A DNA stretch of 39,651 nucleotides from a virus. The notes under the pieces were generated by a model. That model was not told the DNA's origin and ran no database searches. It saw only the letters and a program-made list of their open reading frames with translations. The DNA lies in the IMG/VR virus record IMGVR_UViG_3300030101_000446, positions 1-39,651 of that record. One strand, written 5' to 3'. Below, piece by piece: positions 1 to 9,846 of this stretch. Position 1 is the stretch's first letter. The number at the start of each line of letters is the position of its first letter. The position numbers and the translations under genes were made by a program.

Positions 1-1
1 G

Positions 2-208
2 TCAGTATCATTTGATAAAATAAATCTAGCTTTTGACAAAATAGCTTATCCTTTTAACAATATACTTTTAACATTAATTAGAGGTACAACTACAAGTCGT
101 GTTTCATTGCCTGTTAAACCTACTTTAATAAGAGTAGTAAAACCAGTTTTTACAGTTACAACTAGAGTTGCAGAACCAGTAACACCAACATATACGAGGA
201 TACAATAA
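2..208 (+). CDS. C-terminal end of a structural protein (partial)
   Basis: This frame is open from the window edge to a TAA that overlaps the next start (TAATG). About 68 C-terminal residues are visible. They are rich in Thr, Val and Arg with alternating hydrophobic residues, and contain no recognisable motif. The position directly before the fibre genes and the shared stop/start overlap suggest a virion or tail-associated protein in the same late operon. The N-terminus lies outside the window, so no function can be assigned. Confidence 0.6.
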   Translation, partial: SVSFDKINLAFDKIAYPFNNILLTLIRGTTTSRVSLPVKPTLIRVVKPVFTVTTRVAEPVTPTYTRIQ

Positions 209-549
209 TGGCAGGAAGTCTATCAAGTCCTAATCTAGTTAAAGATGTATATACAAAGTTAGTTTGGTATAACACATCTAATGGTAAATTCTACAGAGAT
301 AATGGAACAGCAGATGTAGAGGTATTGCCAAAACTAGTAGAAGGAAATATTTTAAAACACCAAACAAGTAGTACAGTATCATCTGGAGACTTGTTTCAAA
401 TACTTAATAATAGCACAGAGGTTTTCTCGGTTGACTACCAAGGAGCTGTGCATTTAAAACCAAGAACATCGGCACCTAGTGACAATTCTGAAGGTACTTT
501 ATACTATAATAGTAGCGAAGGTAGCTTACTGGTGTCTGTAGAAGAATAG
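208..549 (+). CDS. small fibre-associated protein
   Basis: A 113-residue protein preceded by a GAGGA ribosome-binding site and overlapping the stop of the upstream gene by one base. It is rich in Ser, Thr, Asn and Gly. The C-terminal stretch around residues 88-110 (APSDNSEGTLYYNSSEGSLL) resembles the short beta-rich segments that recur in phage tail fibres and fibre-tip proteins. It sits immediately before a repeat-rich fibre gene, so it is probably part of the adsorption apparatus. The family is not identified; it could also be a fibre connector or chaperone. Confidence 0.6.
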   Translation: MAGSLSSPNLVKDVYTKLVWYNTSNGKFYRDNGTADVEVLPKLVEGNILKHQTSSTVSSGDLFQILNNSTEVFSVDYQGAVHLKPRTSAPSDNSEGTLYYNSSEGSLLVSVEE

Positions 550-559
550 GAGAAAACAG

Positions 560-1642
560 ATGGCAAAAGTCTGGAAGAAGCTCCAACGTGCAGACAGTGA
601 CTTTACTGGTAATGTTACTGGTCAAGTTGACGGTACTGCCGTTGCGACTATAAAAAGTGGTGCCGCCTCAGGGGCGACAGCCAATCAGGATAGTACTGCT
701 ACCATATTAGGTGGTACTTTCACAGGTAATATTGGGGGTACGAGTGCCTCCGATATTAAAACAGGTGCAGATAGAGCAAGAACTGCAATTAACTCAAGTG
801 GTAATGTTACTGCAAATGTAACTGGTAACATTAATGGAACTGCCGCATCTACAGTAGTTACTGGAGCCGCAAGTGGTGCAACTGCAAACCAAGACTCAAC
901 AGCAACCATACTAGGTGGTACCTTTACTGGAAACATAGGTGGAACTAGTGCCGCAGATATTAAATCTGGAGCGGCGGCTGGAGCAACAGCTAACCAAGAC
1001 AGTACCTCTACAATATTAGGTGGTGCTTTTACAGGTACTATCGGTGGAACTAGTGCGGCTGACATTAAGTCAGGTGCCGCCGCCGGAGCTACTGCAAACC
1101 AAGATAGCACATCTACAATTTTAGGTGGAAACTTAACTGGTTCTGTAGATGGTACAGCAGTAGGTACTATTAAGAGTGGTGCCGCATTAGGAACATCATC
1201 AAATCAAGATAGTACAGCCGCTATTAGAGCTGGTACAACTGCCGCTAACGTAGGTTTAGGAAACGTAGTTAATCAAGCAATTACTGTAGCTAGTGGTAAG
1301 ATTAAGTTTGATGGCACAGCACAGACTATTGACGCTGATAAAGTTGGTGGTAAAACAGTAGCAGAAGCTGAAAGTTCTGCGTCAAGTGCCGCACAAACGG
1401 CAATTATAGGTGGTGCACCGGGAGCATTAAACACTCTTGATGAACTAGCCGCCGCACTTGGCGACAATGCAAACTTTGCTACAAGCACAACTAACGCATT
1501 AGCAACTAAAGGTAAAGCACCAATGTCACTAACAGCAGAAGATGTTGATGGTGACTCTACATTTGACAATGACCCAGCTAATGAGGTTGTTGGTCAGATA
1601 GGTGTAGTAGGTGGTGAACAATACGTAGTCGTAGACATTTAG
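560..1642 (+). CDS. repeat-rich tail fibre protein
   Basis: A 360-residue protein with three parts. The N-terminal anchor (residues 1-21, starting [15 protein letters not shown]) is shared almost exactly with the fibre encoded at 2553. The middle consists of 35-residue repeats built on AGATANQDST, ILGG and FTGNIGGTSAADIK. The C-terminal region (about 220-360) includes GAPGALNTLDELAAALG, a segment common near the ends of phage fibres. The composition is Gly/Ala/Thr/Ser-rich with no signal peptide or membrane segment, fitting a trimeric beta-structured fibre. A GGAG site precedes the ATG. The role as a fibre is inferred from composition, repeats and neighbours; the receptor is unknown. Confidence 0.8.
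   Translation: MAKVWKKLQRADSDFTGNVTGQVDGTAVATIKSGAASGATANQDSTATILGGTFTGNIGGTSASDIKTGADRARTAINSSGNVTANVTGNINGTAASTVVTGAASGATANQDSTATILGGTFTGNIGGTSAADIKSGAAAGATANQDSTSTILGGAFTGTIGGTSAADIKSGAAAGATANQDSTSTILGGNLTGSVDGTAVGTIKSGAALGTSSNQDSTAAIRAGTTAANVGLGNVVNQAITVASGKIKFDGTAQTIDADKVGGKTVAEAESSASSAAQTAIIGGAPGALNTLDELAAALGDNANFATSTTNALATKGKAPMSLTAEDVDGDSTFDNDPANEVVGQIGVVGGEQYVVVDI
659..1233 (+). repeat. 105-base coding repeat array in fibre gene
   Basis: Units begin at 659, 863, 968, 1073 and 1178. The last four are spaced exactly 105 bases apart (35 residues); the first interval is 204 bases and contains a divergent unit. The protein repeats are nearly identical while the DNA differs at most third codon positions. 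Confidence 0.85.
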
Positions 1643-1651
1643 GAGTAAAAA

Positions 1652-2143
1652 ATGGCTAAAGAAGTAAAAAACTTTAAATTAAGCGACTTGAAAATTACCG
1701 TACCAAAAAGTGGGCAATGGGAGGGTATGGAAGCATACCCTTATGCCCCTTTAAAATCTTCTTTAAAAGATAAAGGGTATAAACCAGAAGAGTATGATTA
1801 CATTTGTGCTGATACAGATGGTAATGTAATGTATGGTTCTCGTAGAATTTGGTTAATGCAAAATGATATGAGTATGGACCAATCTACTGAAATTGCTTGT
1901 GAGATTATGACTAAAGCAGAATTGTATGCTGAAATAAATAAGAAGTTAAATGACGATATGGTTGATATGATTTCTAAAAAAGATAAAAAAGGTGACATAA
2001 TTCCAGCAAAAAAAGTTACTACTAACGCATTTAATAGCAACGTAAGTAATTTACAAAAATATCATAAAGGTAAATCTAATATAACTGGATACCCTTATAC
2101 TTATAAAGTAAATGGAAAAGTAATAGACGCAGGAAAGTCTTAA
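1652..2143 (+). CDS. hypothetical protein with ParB-like core
   Basis: A 163-residue protein with a good GGAG site, lying between two fibre genes. Residues 8-68 have the pattern of ParB/Srx-fold proteins: an initial strand (FKLSDLKI), a YPYAPLKSSLKDKGY segment like the partial-site helix, then a strand with DTDGNVMYGSRRI resembling the D-G-x-x-x-x-G-x-R-R/H-R core. The remainder is Lys-rich and charged. ParB-fold proteins can be nucleases, NTPases or modifying enzymes; nothing here shows which. Its place among fibre genes is unusual for a DNA-acting protein, so the similarity could be only structural. Moderate to low certainty on the fold. Confidence 0.55.
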   Translation: MAKEVKNFKLSDLKITVPKSGQWEGMEAYPYAPLKSSLKDKGYKPEEYDYICADTDGNVMYGSRRIWLMQNDMSMDQSTEIACEIMTKAELYAEINKKLNDDMVDMISKKDKKGDIIPAKKVTTNAFNSNVSNLQKYHKGKSNITGYPYTYKVNGKVIDAGKS

Positions 2144-2388
2144 TGGGATTTTGGGACAAAGCAAAAGGAGTAGTAAAAAACGAACCACAAGAAGAAGTAG
2201 TAGATTTACAAGCAAAACTTTCTAAATTAGAATTAGTTGATATAAACTATATACACGACTTAATGATAGAAAGAACGTACAGGGGTAGAGAACTTGAACA
2301 AGCTACTACTACTTATTTAAAAGTTAAGTTTATAAAGACAATGTTAGAAGGAGGAATAGATGTCGAAGAAGAAACTAAAGATAGTTAA
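2143..2388 (+). CDS. small charged protein of unknown function
   Basis: An 81-residue protein that overlaps the previous gene by one base (TAATG) and the next by 29 bases. It is largely predicted helical and Lys/Glu-rich, with the segment KLSKLELVDINYIHDLMIER in the middle. No domain is recognised. Tight coupling in the fibre operon makes it a likely minor virion protein or assembly factor. Confidence 0.6.
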   Translation: MGFWDKAKGVVKNEPQEEVVDLQAKLSKLELVDINYIHDLMIERTYRGRELEQATTTYLKVKFIKTMLEGGIDVEEETKDS

Positions 2389-2560
2389 ATGTACAACTCA
2401 AGAATTAGAAGCAGTTTGTACCTTATTATCTGGAGTAGAAGTTAAAGTTGCAGAAGGCAAATGGGTATTTGATATGCACACAAAGTTTAAAAAAGCATTT
2501 GAAGAAGCGGCAGAAGCTGACCCTGAATACACGCAAGTAGAAGAGGCAGAAGTTGGCTAA
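2360..2560 (+). CDS. small acidic protein of unknown function
   Basis: A 66-residue protein starting within the end of the upstream gene after a GGAGG site. The N-terminus is basic (MSKKKLKIVKC) and the C-terminus strongly acidic (EEAAEADPEY...EEAEVG). No known motif. It overlaps the TTG start of the following fibre gene by 8 bases, suggesting translational coupling and a role with that fibre. Confidence 0.55.
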   Translation: MSKKKLKIVKCTTQELEAVCTLLSGVEVKVAEGKWVFDMHTKFKKAFEEAAEADPEYTQVEEAEVG

Positions 2561-4249
2561 AGTTTGGAAAAAACTACAAAGAGCTGATTCAGATTTTACT
2601 GGTAATGTAACAGGAACATTTGGTAGTAAATCACTATCTGCCTTCTATAGAACAGATAATAAACCTACTAAGTCAGATGTAGGTCTTGGGAATATAGATA
2701 ATAGCAAGTTTGATTCTTCAGGTAAGTTTAAAGGAGAACTTATTAAAACAGATGGTACTTCTGTATTTAATCCTAGTACTGGAGATTTTACTGGTAAAAT
2801 AGATGGCACTGATGCTAGTACTGTAAAGTCTAAAGCTGACGCCGCTAAAAATGCTATTGATGGAAATGCTAGTATTACTATGGTTGGTGGTTCATTAAGT
2901 ATTGGTACACAAAGCGGTGGTGTTTATCCATTTAGTGTAGATAGTTTAGGTAATCTTAAAATACAAAATGATGAGTTTCAAGCACTAGCTAATGGTACTG
3001 TTAATTGTAAAGGTAACTTTACTATTAATCAAGACCCTAGTGGTGATTCAAAAATTTTATTAAAAGGTGATAACACAGGTCAAGCCGAAGTAGAAGTGCA
3101 GGGAGCTAATCCTACATTTGACCTTGGAGGGACTAATCCACTTGGTACATCAACACTTTTTATTAGAAGAGGTGGTACAGGTAACCAAGCAAGAATATTA
3201 TTCCAAACAGCTACTACAAACAAGTTTGGTATAGGAGTAAGTCATACTGTAGATAACGACCAATTCTGGATACATAATGGAAATGGTTATTCTGGCAGTT
3301 CTCCACATCCTGAAAGAGTATTATCTTTTGACCCAGATGGTAAAACAGGTTTCTTTTCTAATAGTAAAACAGTAAATGGTTTTACATTTGGTAGTGATGG
3401 TACTAACAAACACGTATATATTAAAGATGGAAGTTTGGGTATAAACACTGCACCTAGTGATACTTGGAAACTGGATATTGCTGGTGCTATGCAAAGTGTT
3501 GTAGATAGCAGTGGAGGAGTTGCTGGAAATATAAAAAATTCAAATGCAAATGGTTATGGTTTAAAAATACAAGCAACTAATGCAGGTACAAAATATATAA
3601 CAACTTTTAACGATAAAGATGATAATGTAAAAGCACAAGTAAAGGGTAATGGTCAATTCACTTGTCACTCAATAGAAACAACTGATGATGTATTTGTTGG
3701 AGATGCTTTTACTGTAGATGGTGGTGATGCTGATTTTATGAACAATGTGACTTTTCACGGCAACACAAGTGGTCTTAATTATAATGATTTAGCTAATAAA
3801 CCTACTATACCAGCGGCAAATACACTTTCTTATAGCACTAGTACTATTGATGGTAATGGTTACTTATGGATAATGCCTACACAATTTATGCCTAATGATG
3901 ACAACTCATACTTTAACGCCGCTATTGTAGATAATGGTGCACAAGCAAGAGTTATGTCATCTAGTTTAGAACTATATGCAAACGTACCTATACCTACTGG
4001 TTATAAAGTTACTCACGCTTGTATAAATGGTACAGCTAGTGTACAAATAGGAATTTATTATAGTGATGTCACAACAGCTACTGCAACATCTGCACAAGTA
4101 ACCACTTTATATACTAATTCAGATAATGCAGTTAATCCATCAAGTGGAATAGCGGCTTCTACTAGTGGTAGGTATATGATATTAAGATGGCAACCAACTT
4201 CAACCTCACATCGTTTATACGGTGCTAGACTAAGAATAACAAAAATATA

Positions 4250-4250
<1 letters not shown>
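2553..4250 (+). CDS. tail fibre protein, TTG start
   Basis: A 565-residue fibre-like protein. Translation most likely starts at TTG 2553, because the first 21 residues then match the N-terminus of the fibre at 560. The shared segment is probably the virion attachment point. The rest is Gly/Asn/Thr/Ser-rich, beta-type sequence with fibre-like phrases such as [28 protein letters not shown] and [20 protein letters not shown]. The last 150 residues lose the repeat character and probably form a globular tip. It overlaps the previous gene by 8 bases and the next by one. Function is inferred from composition and from the shared N-terminus. Confidence 0.8.
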
Positions 4251-6441
<2,191 letters not shown>

Positions 6442-6442
<1 letters not shown>

Positions 6443-6615
6443 TGTTAAAAGCAGAATTAGAAGCGTGGAAAAAAAATGCAGAAGTTAAATGCAAAGAAGC
6501 CCACGACTTAATAGATGGTAAAAACTTTGGTGATATAAAACTAGAAGATATGCAAAGCATTTGGAAAAAGATGAGGGAAATCTTGGGATTAGAGATACCT
6601 AAAGAGGATGAGTAA
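6442..6615 (+). CDS. small helical protein of unknown function
   Basis: A 57-residue protein starting MLKAELEAWK and ending EIPKEDE. Its ATG overlaps the stop of the collagen gene (TAATG), and its end overlaps the start of the next gene. It is strongly charged and helix-forming (KMREILGLEIPKE). No domain is recognised. The overlapping starts and stops on both sides support a real gene. Confidence 0.65.
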
Positions 6616-6895
6616 ACTTGCGAGGTCGTACAAAATGGATAGGATTGATGATAACTTCAGCATCCATCTTAACATTAAGTGGCTTATTCAGTTGCTTATG
6701 CTTACAGGTACACTTGTCTATGCGTACGTTGGAATTACAACACAACTTAGTAATATTACAAGAGAACTTGAACTATTATCAGAAAGAGTTATTAAATTAG
6801 AGGCGAAGCACGAGGCAGAAATTAAAGAGATTGAGAAATGGTATAAACAATCACTTGAACTAAATCCTCTTAAATGGGGGCGTAAAAATAAATAA
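6608..6895 (+). CDS. membrane protein with coiled coil (lysis candidate)
   Basis: A 95-residue protein with one hydrophobic segment at about residues 23-45 (IKWLIQLLMLTGTLVYAYVG) followed by a coiled-coil-like helix (ITRELELLSERVIKLEAKHEAEIKEIEKW). One N-terminal transmembrane helix plus a coiled coil is seen in holins, spanin-like proteins and small virion membrane proteins. It lies in a run of small membrane genes upstream of the muramidase. The exact lysis role is inference. A second in-frame-shifted reading at 6618 is not supported by a ribosome-binding site. Confidence 0.6.
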   Translation: MSKLARSYKMDRIDDNFSIHLNIKWLIQLLMLTGTLVYAYVGITTQLSNITRELELLSERVIKLEAKHEAEIKEIEKWYKQSLELNPLKWGRKNK

Positions 6896-6906
6896 TCCGG
6901 GGAAAT

Positions 6907-7224
6907 ATGGACTTTTTAGCATTATATTCAGAAGCAGGAATGATTGGCGTAGTCGGAGCTATGTTTGTATTTATGGTATATTCAATGAACAAACGAGGCA
7001 ATGAACAAGCTCAAGCATTGGAAAATTTAAAAATAGAAAACAAGGGTCAAAGCGAAACACTAGAAAATATGGAAGGAATGATTATTAAGTTAATAGGAAG
7101 ATGGAATCAATCTGATGATAAACTTGATAGGAAGTTCGATGCTTTAACAAAAGAGATAAATGATTTAGATAATCAAGTGTCTCGTATAGATGGCTCATTA
7201 AGTAGAATAAACGGGAAACACTAA
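6907..7224 (+). CDS. holin-like membrane protein
   Basis: A 105-residue protein with an N-terminal transmembrane helix at about residues 8-26 (SEAGMIGVVGAMFVFMVYSM) followed by a long charged coiled coil (residues 30-100, ending in heptad-like DNQVSRIDGSLSRI). A GGGG site lies 7-8 bases before the ATG. The arrangement matches small one-helix phage holins such as the BhlA type, but equally fits a membrane-anchored virion protein. It is about 0.85 kb upstream of the endolysin, which supports a lysis role. Confidence 0.55.
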   Translation: MDFLALYSEAGMIGVVGAMFVFMVYSMNKRGNEQAQALENLKIENKGQSETLENMEGMIIKLIGRWNQSDDKLDRKFDALTKEINDLDNQVSRIDGSLSRINGKH

Positions 7225-7532
7225 TGGCATCACCAGCGTGGCAACGAAAAGAAGGTAAATCTCCTAGTGGAGGTTTAAATGCAAAGGGAAGAGCGAGTTA
7301 TAAGGGTGGCAAACTTAAAGCTCCAGTAACACAAAAAAACCCAAAGGGTAAAGCTAAAGCTAGACGTAAGTCATTCTGTGCAAGAATGTGTGGAATGAAA
7401 AGAAGACTTACTAGTGCTAAGACAGCTAGAGACCCAAACTCAAGAATTAACAAAGCATTGCGTAAATGGAACTGTAATTGTGGTTCTAGAAAAAAAGCTA
7501 GTGCTGTAAGTAAAGCGAGGAAGTTAAGATGA
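7224..7532 (+). CDS. basic Cys-containing phage protein (DUF6321-like)
   Basis: A 102-residue, very basic protein beginning MASPAWQRKEGKSPSGGLN and containing RKSFCARMCGMKRRLTSAKT, ARDPNSRINKALRKWNC and a CNCG pair. I recognise this conserved pattern (SPAWQRKEGK...GGLNxKGR...FCARMCGM) from small proteins of aquatic phages annotated as DUF6321. The function is unknown. The Cys pattern could bind a metal and the charge suggests nucleic acid binding. It overlaps neighbours by 1 and 4 bases, so it is translated with the surrounding late genes. Confidence 0.75.
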   Translation: MASPAWQRKEGKSPSGGLNAKGRASYKGGKLKAPVTQKNPKGKAKARRKSFCARMCGMKRRLTSAKTARDPNSRINKALRKWNCNCGSRKKASAVSKARKLR

Positions 7533-7699
7533 CAAGAGCAGAGGCATTAAAAAAACTAAAAGGTTACAAAGGTGGTCTTATAAGTTGGGTTTTTGGAGGT
7601 AAAACATATTACGGTAAGAAAAAAGGTGAAACAGCTACTCATATTCTTGCTACAACTCACAACGGAAAAACCAAACGAATACCTAAAAAGAAAAAATAA
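7529..7699 (+). CDS. small basic protein
   Basis: A 56-residue protein starting MTRAEALKKLKGYKGG and ending in a Lys-rich tail (RIPKKKK). It overlaps the previous stop (ATGA) and the next start (TAATG), indicating translational coupling. No domain is recognised. Confidence 0.6.
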   Translation: MTRAEALKKLKGYKGGLISWVFGGKTYYGKKKGETATHILATTHNGKTKRIPKKKK

Positions 7700-7848
7700 T
7701 GGATAGTCTAAAAGTTAGTGGCATAAGTACTAGTCTAGGTATGGTGTATTATACTGATATTATATCTGGCGTTCTTATGTGCATAATGTTTGCAATCAAC
7801 ATATACTACTTAATATTAAAAATCAAAAACCAAAGTAAGGAGTCGTAA
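7699..7848 (+). CDS. small membrane protein
   Basis: A 49-residue protein with a single hydrophobic segment (about residues 20-40, DIISGVLMCIMFAINIYYLI) and a short basic C-terminal tail. It overlaps its neighbours at both ends through TAATG junctions. As a one-helix protein three short genes upstream of the muramidase it is another lysis or envelope candidate, but nothing specific can be shown. Confidence 0.55.
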   Translation: MDSLKVSGISTSLGMVYYTDIISGVLMCIMFAINIYYLILKIKNQSKES

Positions 7849-8072
7849 TGGACATAAAAGGAATGATGTTAGAATTAGCTGAAAAACAAGCTGATGCTAT
7901 GAAAGATAAAATGATAGATGAATTAGGAAGCGAAGATATGGCTTCTAAGATTGCATCTGCCATCAATAAGAAGATTGACATACCATTTGTTTCTGAAGAA
8001 AAAGAACAAATATTCTTTGAAAAGTGTGTTGATGTAGTAACTGACATTATTGAAGGAATGTTTAAAAAGTAA
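7848..8072 (+). CDS. small helical protein of unknown function
   Basis: A 74-residue protein, preceded by AAGGAG and ending immediately before the muramidase start. It is rich in Met, Lys, Glu and Asp (MLELAEKQADAMKDKMIDEL) and predicted all-helical, with the C-terminal amphipathic segment VVTDIIEGMFKK. No family is recognised. Direct adjacency suggests co-translation with the endolysin. Confidence 0.6.
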   Translation: MDIKGMMLELAEKQADAMKDKMIDELGSEDMASKIASAINKKIDIPFVSEEKEQIFFEKCVDVVTDIIEGMFKK

Positions 8073-8549
8073 ATGGAATTTAAGGAAGCAGTCAAAGTTA
8101 TCCTTAAACACGAAGGGGGATATGTTAATGACCCTGTTGACCCGGGAGGGGAAACTAATATGGGCATTAGCAAAAAAGCATATCCCTATCTTAATATTAA
8201 GGAGTTAACTAAAAAAGATGCTGAGGATATATACTTTAAAGACTATTGGTTAAAAGCTAAAGTAAAAAAAGTACCAGAAGAACTACGTATGATATACTTT
8301 GATATGGTAGTTAATATGGGAAAGTCGAGAGCTGTAAAGATATTGCAAACGGCAATAAGTGCTAAAGGCGTAAAGACCACAGTTGATGGGGGTATAGGTC
8401 CACAGACAATTAGTAATGCTTTAAAGTCTGGTTTAGAACCAGATAGGCTTAGAAGTTACAGAGTTAAATACTATGCAGACTTAATAAATAGGAAACCTAG
8501 TTTAGAAAAGTATTGGTTTGGATGGTATCGAAGGGCGTTAGAGGTATAG
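8073..8549 (+). CDS. GH108-type N-acetylmuramidase (endolysin)
   Basis: A 158-residue peptidoglycan hydrolase. The start of the mature fold carries HEGGY (Glu14 is the expected catalytic residue), followed by NDPVDPGGETNMGIS, the signature of the glycoside hydrolase 108 family. The second half (DGGIGPQTISNAL and the closing WFGWYRRALEV) matches the PG_binding_3 region normally attached to it. The length is typical. There is no signal peptide, so release through a holin is expected. It would cleave the glycan chain for lysis; a virion-associated role during entry is possible but less likely. Confidence 0.9.
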   Translation: MEFKEAVKVILKHEGGYVNDPVDPGGETNMGISKKAYPYLNIKELTKKDAEDIYFKDYWLKAKVKKVPEELRMIYFDMVVNMGKSRAVKILQTAISAKGVKTTVDGGIGPQTISNALKSGLEPDRLRSYRVKYYADLINRKPSLEKYWFGWYRRALEV

Positions 8550-8551
8550 AT

Positions 8552-8812
8552 ATGTTCAACAACCTTAACATTAAGGGCACTAAAAAGTGGCGTAAAAAAC
8601 CTGACGAGTGTGCTCATTGTAAGAGTAAAAATGTTACTGGTATAGAAATATTGTGTGCATATGAGGGACCTTTATTTTGGGAATGTGATGACTGTGGTGA
8701 AAGAATGCTACGCTTTACAAAACAGACTACTGTAAAACATCTAAGAAAAACTGAAGATTTATTTATAGACCTTGAGGGGATGGAGAACATATGTCAACAA
8801 CCACCAAATTAG
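8552..8812 (+). CDS. zinc-ribbon protein of unknown function
   Basis: An 86-residue protein. The start at ATG 8552 is chosen because GAGG lies 7 bases upstream; a longer in-frame form from 8513 would overlap the muramidase. Two CxxC pairs (CAHCKSKN and CDDCGERM) separated by about 25 residues form a classic zinc ribbon. Zinc ribbons bind nucleic acid or protein. It overlaps the metallophosphatase by 22 bases, suggesting linked expression and perhaps partnership with it. Confidence 0.7.
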   Translation: MFNNLNIKGTKKWRKKPDECAHCKSKNVTGIEILCAYEGPLFWECDDCGERMLRFTKQTTVKHLRKTEDLFIDLEGMENICQQPPN

Positions 8813-9585
8813 ATAAAGGTGTAGTTAAACGTGGAATCGTTACACCAGATAAACATTTTCCGTTACACGACAAAAAAGCTATTGATGTGGTCTGCCAAGC
8901 GATTCGCATCATTAAGCCAGACTTTTACGTTGACCTCGGCGATAGTGGAGAATTTAGTTCAGTATCACACTGGCAATGGAAGAAACGCAAACGTCCTCCG
9001 TTGGAGTATCAGTTGCCGAGAGTATATGAAGACATCGGAGCTGTTAATGAGGGTATGGATATTATTGATGAAGCCCTTGATAAGGTACGATGTAAAGAAA
9101 AATATTTCTGCGAAGGAAATCACGAACAATGGCTTAACTCCTTTGCTGAAGAAAACCCCTATCTACAAGGTCTTACGGTCCCAGACGCACTCTTACTTAA
9201 ACAACGTGGTTTTGAGTACTACCCAAACGGAAAATACTTAAAGTTAGGTAGGCTATGGTATTATCACGGAAATCATTATGGTGGAGTTGCACACGCAAGA
9301 AACCACTTATTAAAACTAGGATGCAATGTAATTTATGGACATCATCACGATTTACAAATGCACTCAGTAACGCATATAGATGGACCAAAAAGTTCTTGGA
9401 GTTTGGGATGTTTAAAGGATATGTCAGATGAAGCTAATGGATGGCTTGGCAATCGTAAAACAAATTGGGCACACGCTTTTGCTGTTGTTGATTATTTTGA
9501 TGACGGAAATTTTACGGTGCATATCGTCAATATTATTGACGGGAGAACTTCCTTATGGGGGAAAGAGTTAAGTGCCAAAGTCTAA
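8791..9585 (+). CDS. calcineurin-like metallophosphatase
   Basis: A 264-residue enzyme with the full motif set of the calcineurin-like phosphoesterase superfamily: D-x-H (Asp20, His22), DLGDSGE (Asp48, Asp51), CEGNHE (Asn110, His111), YHGNH (His159) and YGHHHD (His184-186). These ligate two metals and hydrolyse phosphomono- or diesters. Phage members have been linked to DNA end processing and cyclic-nucleotide cleavage, but the substrate here is unknown. The late-cluster position, next to a zinc ribbon and between the muramidase and the tail hub, suggests a role late in infection or packaging in the virion. Confidence 0.85.
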   Translation: MSTTTKLDKGVVKRGIVTPDKHFPLHDKKAIDVVCQAIRIIKPDFYVDLGDSGEFSSVSHWQWKKRKRPPLEYQLPRVYEDIGAVNEGMDIIDEALDKVRCKEKYFCEGNHEQWLNSFAEENPYLQGLTVPDALLLKQRGFEYYPNGKYLKLGRLWYYHGNHYGGVAHARNHLLKLGCNVIYGHHHDLQMHSVTHIDGPKSSWSLGCLKDMSDEANGWLGNRKTNWAHAFAVVDYFDDGNFTVHIVNIIDGRTSLWGKELSAKV

Positions 9586-9844
9586 TTTTGAAATACCGTC
9601 CTTTAATAGAGGAATAATGTCTAATCCGGAAGATGAGAGAGACATTCCTACTGATGCCGCATCTTATTCTTTAAATATAGACCCTACTGTTAACGGTCAG
9701 TTAGCAGGTATAACAAATGATAAAGCATTAAAACTTACAGGTTTTGATAATAATGTTGTATTAACTGACTGGGACCAAGGTTCTAGGCATCAAACTCAAA
9801 ATAGTGCACAACAATATCAAGCACCAGCACCATCACATAATTAA
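9572..9844 (+). CDS. N-terminal segment of a tail nozzle/hub-type protein
   Basis: A 90-residue protein from a GTG start preceded by GGGGGAAAG. Residues 8-47 (PSFNRGI, DERDIPTDAASYSLNIDPTV, NGQLAGI) have the opening pattern of podovirus stabilisation/tail tubular B-type proteins, which begin with F-N-x-G, a D-x-P-x-x-A-x-x-x-x-N-x-D segment and a G-x-L-x-x-I turn. The expected continuation is interrupted by a stop, and the large body starts two bases later in another frame. It may be a real separate subunit, or the product of a split gene. Confidence 0.6.
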   Translation: MPKSNFEIPSFNRGIMSNPEDERDIPTDAASYSLNIDPTVNGQLAGITNDKALKLTGFDNNVVLTDWDQGSRHQTQNSAQQYQAPAPSHN

Positions 9845-9846
9845 TT

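Noticed and set aside
685-1569. Long - strand reading frames opposite the repeat-rich fibre gene
   Set aside because: They are the complement of Gly/Ala/Thr repeats, give low-complexity Pro/Ala/Val sequence and lack ribosome-binding sites; the + strand gene has clear signals.
6618-6800. Alternative 60-residue frame starting at TTG 6618
   Set aside because: It is fully inside the membrane protein gene at 6608, has no ribosome-binding site and lacks a coherent hydrophobic pattern.
8513-8551. Longer start of the zinc-ribbon gene
   Set aside because: It would overlap the muramidase by 37 bases without a ribosome-binding site; ATG 8552 has GAGG upstream.
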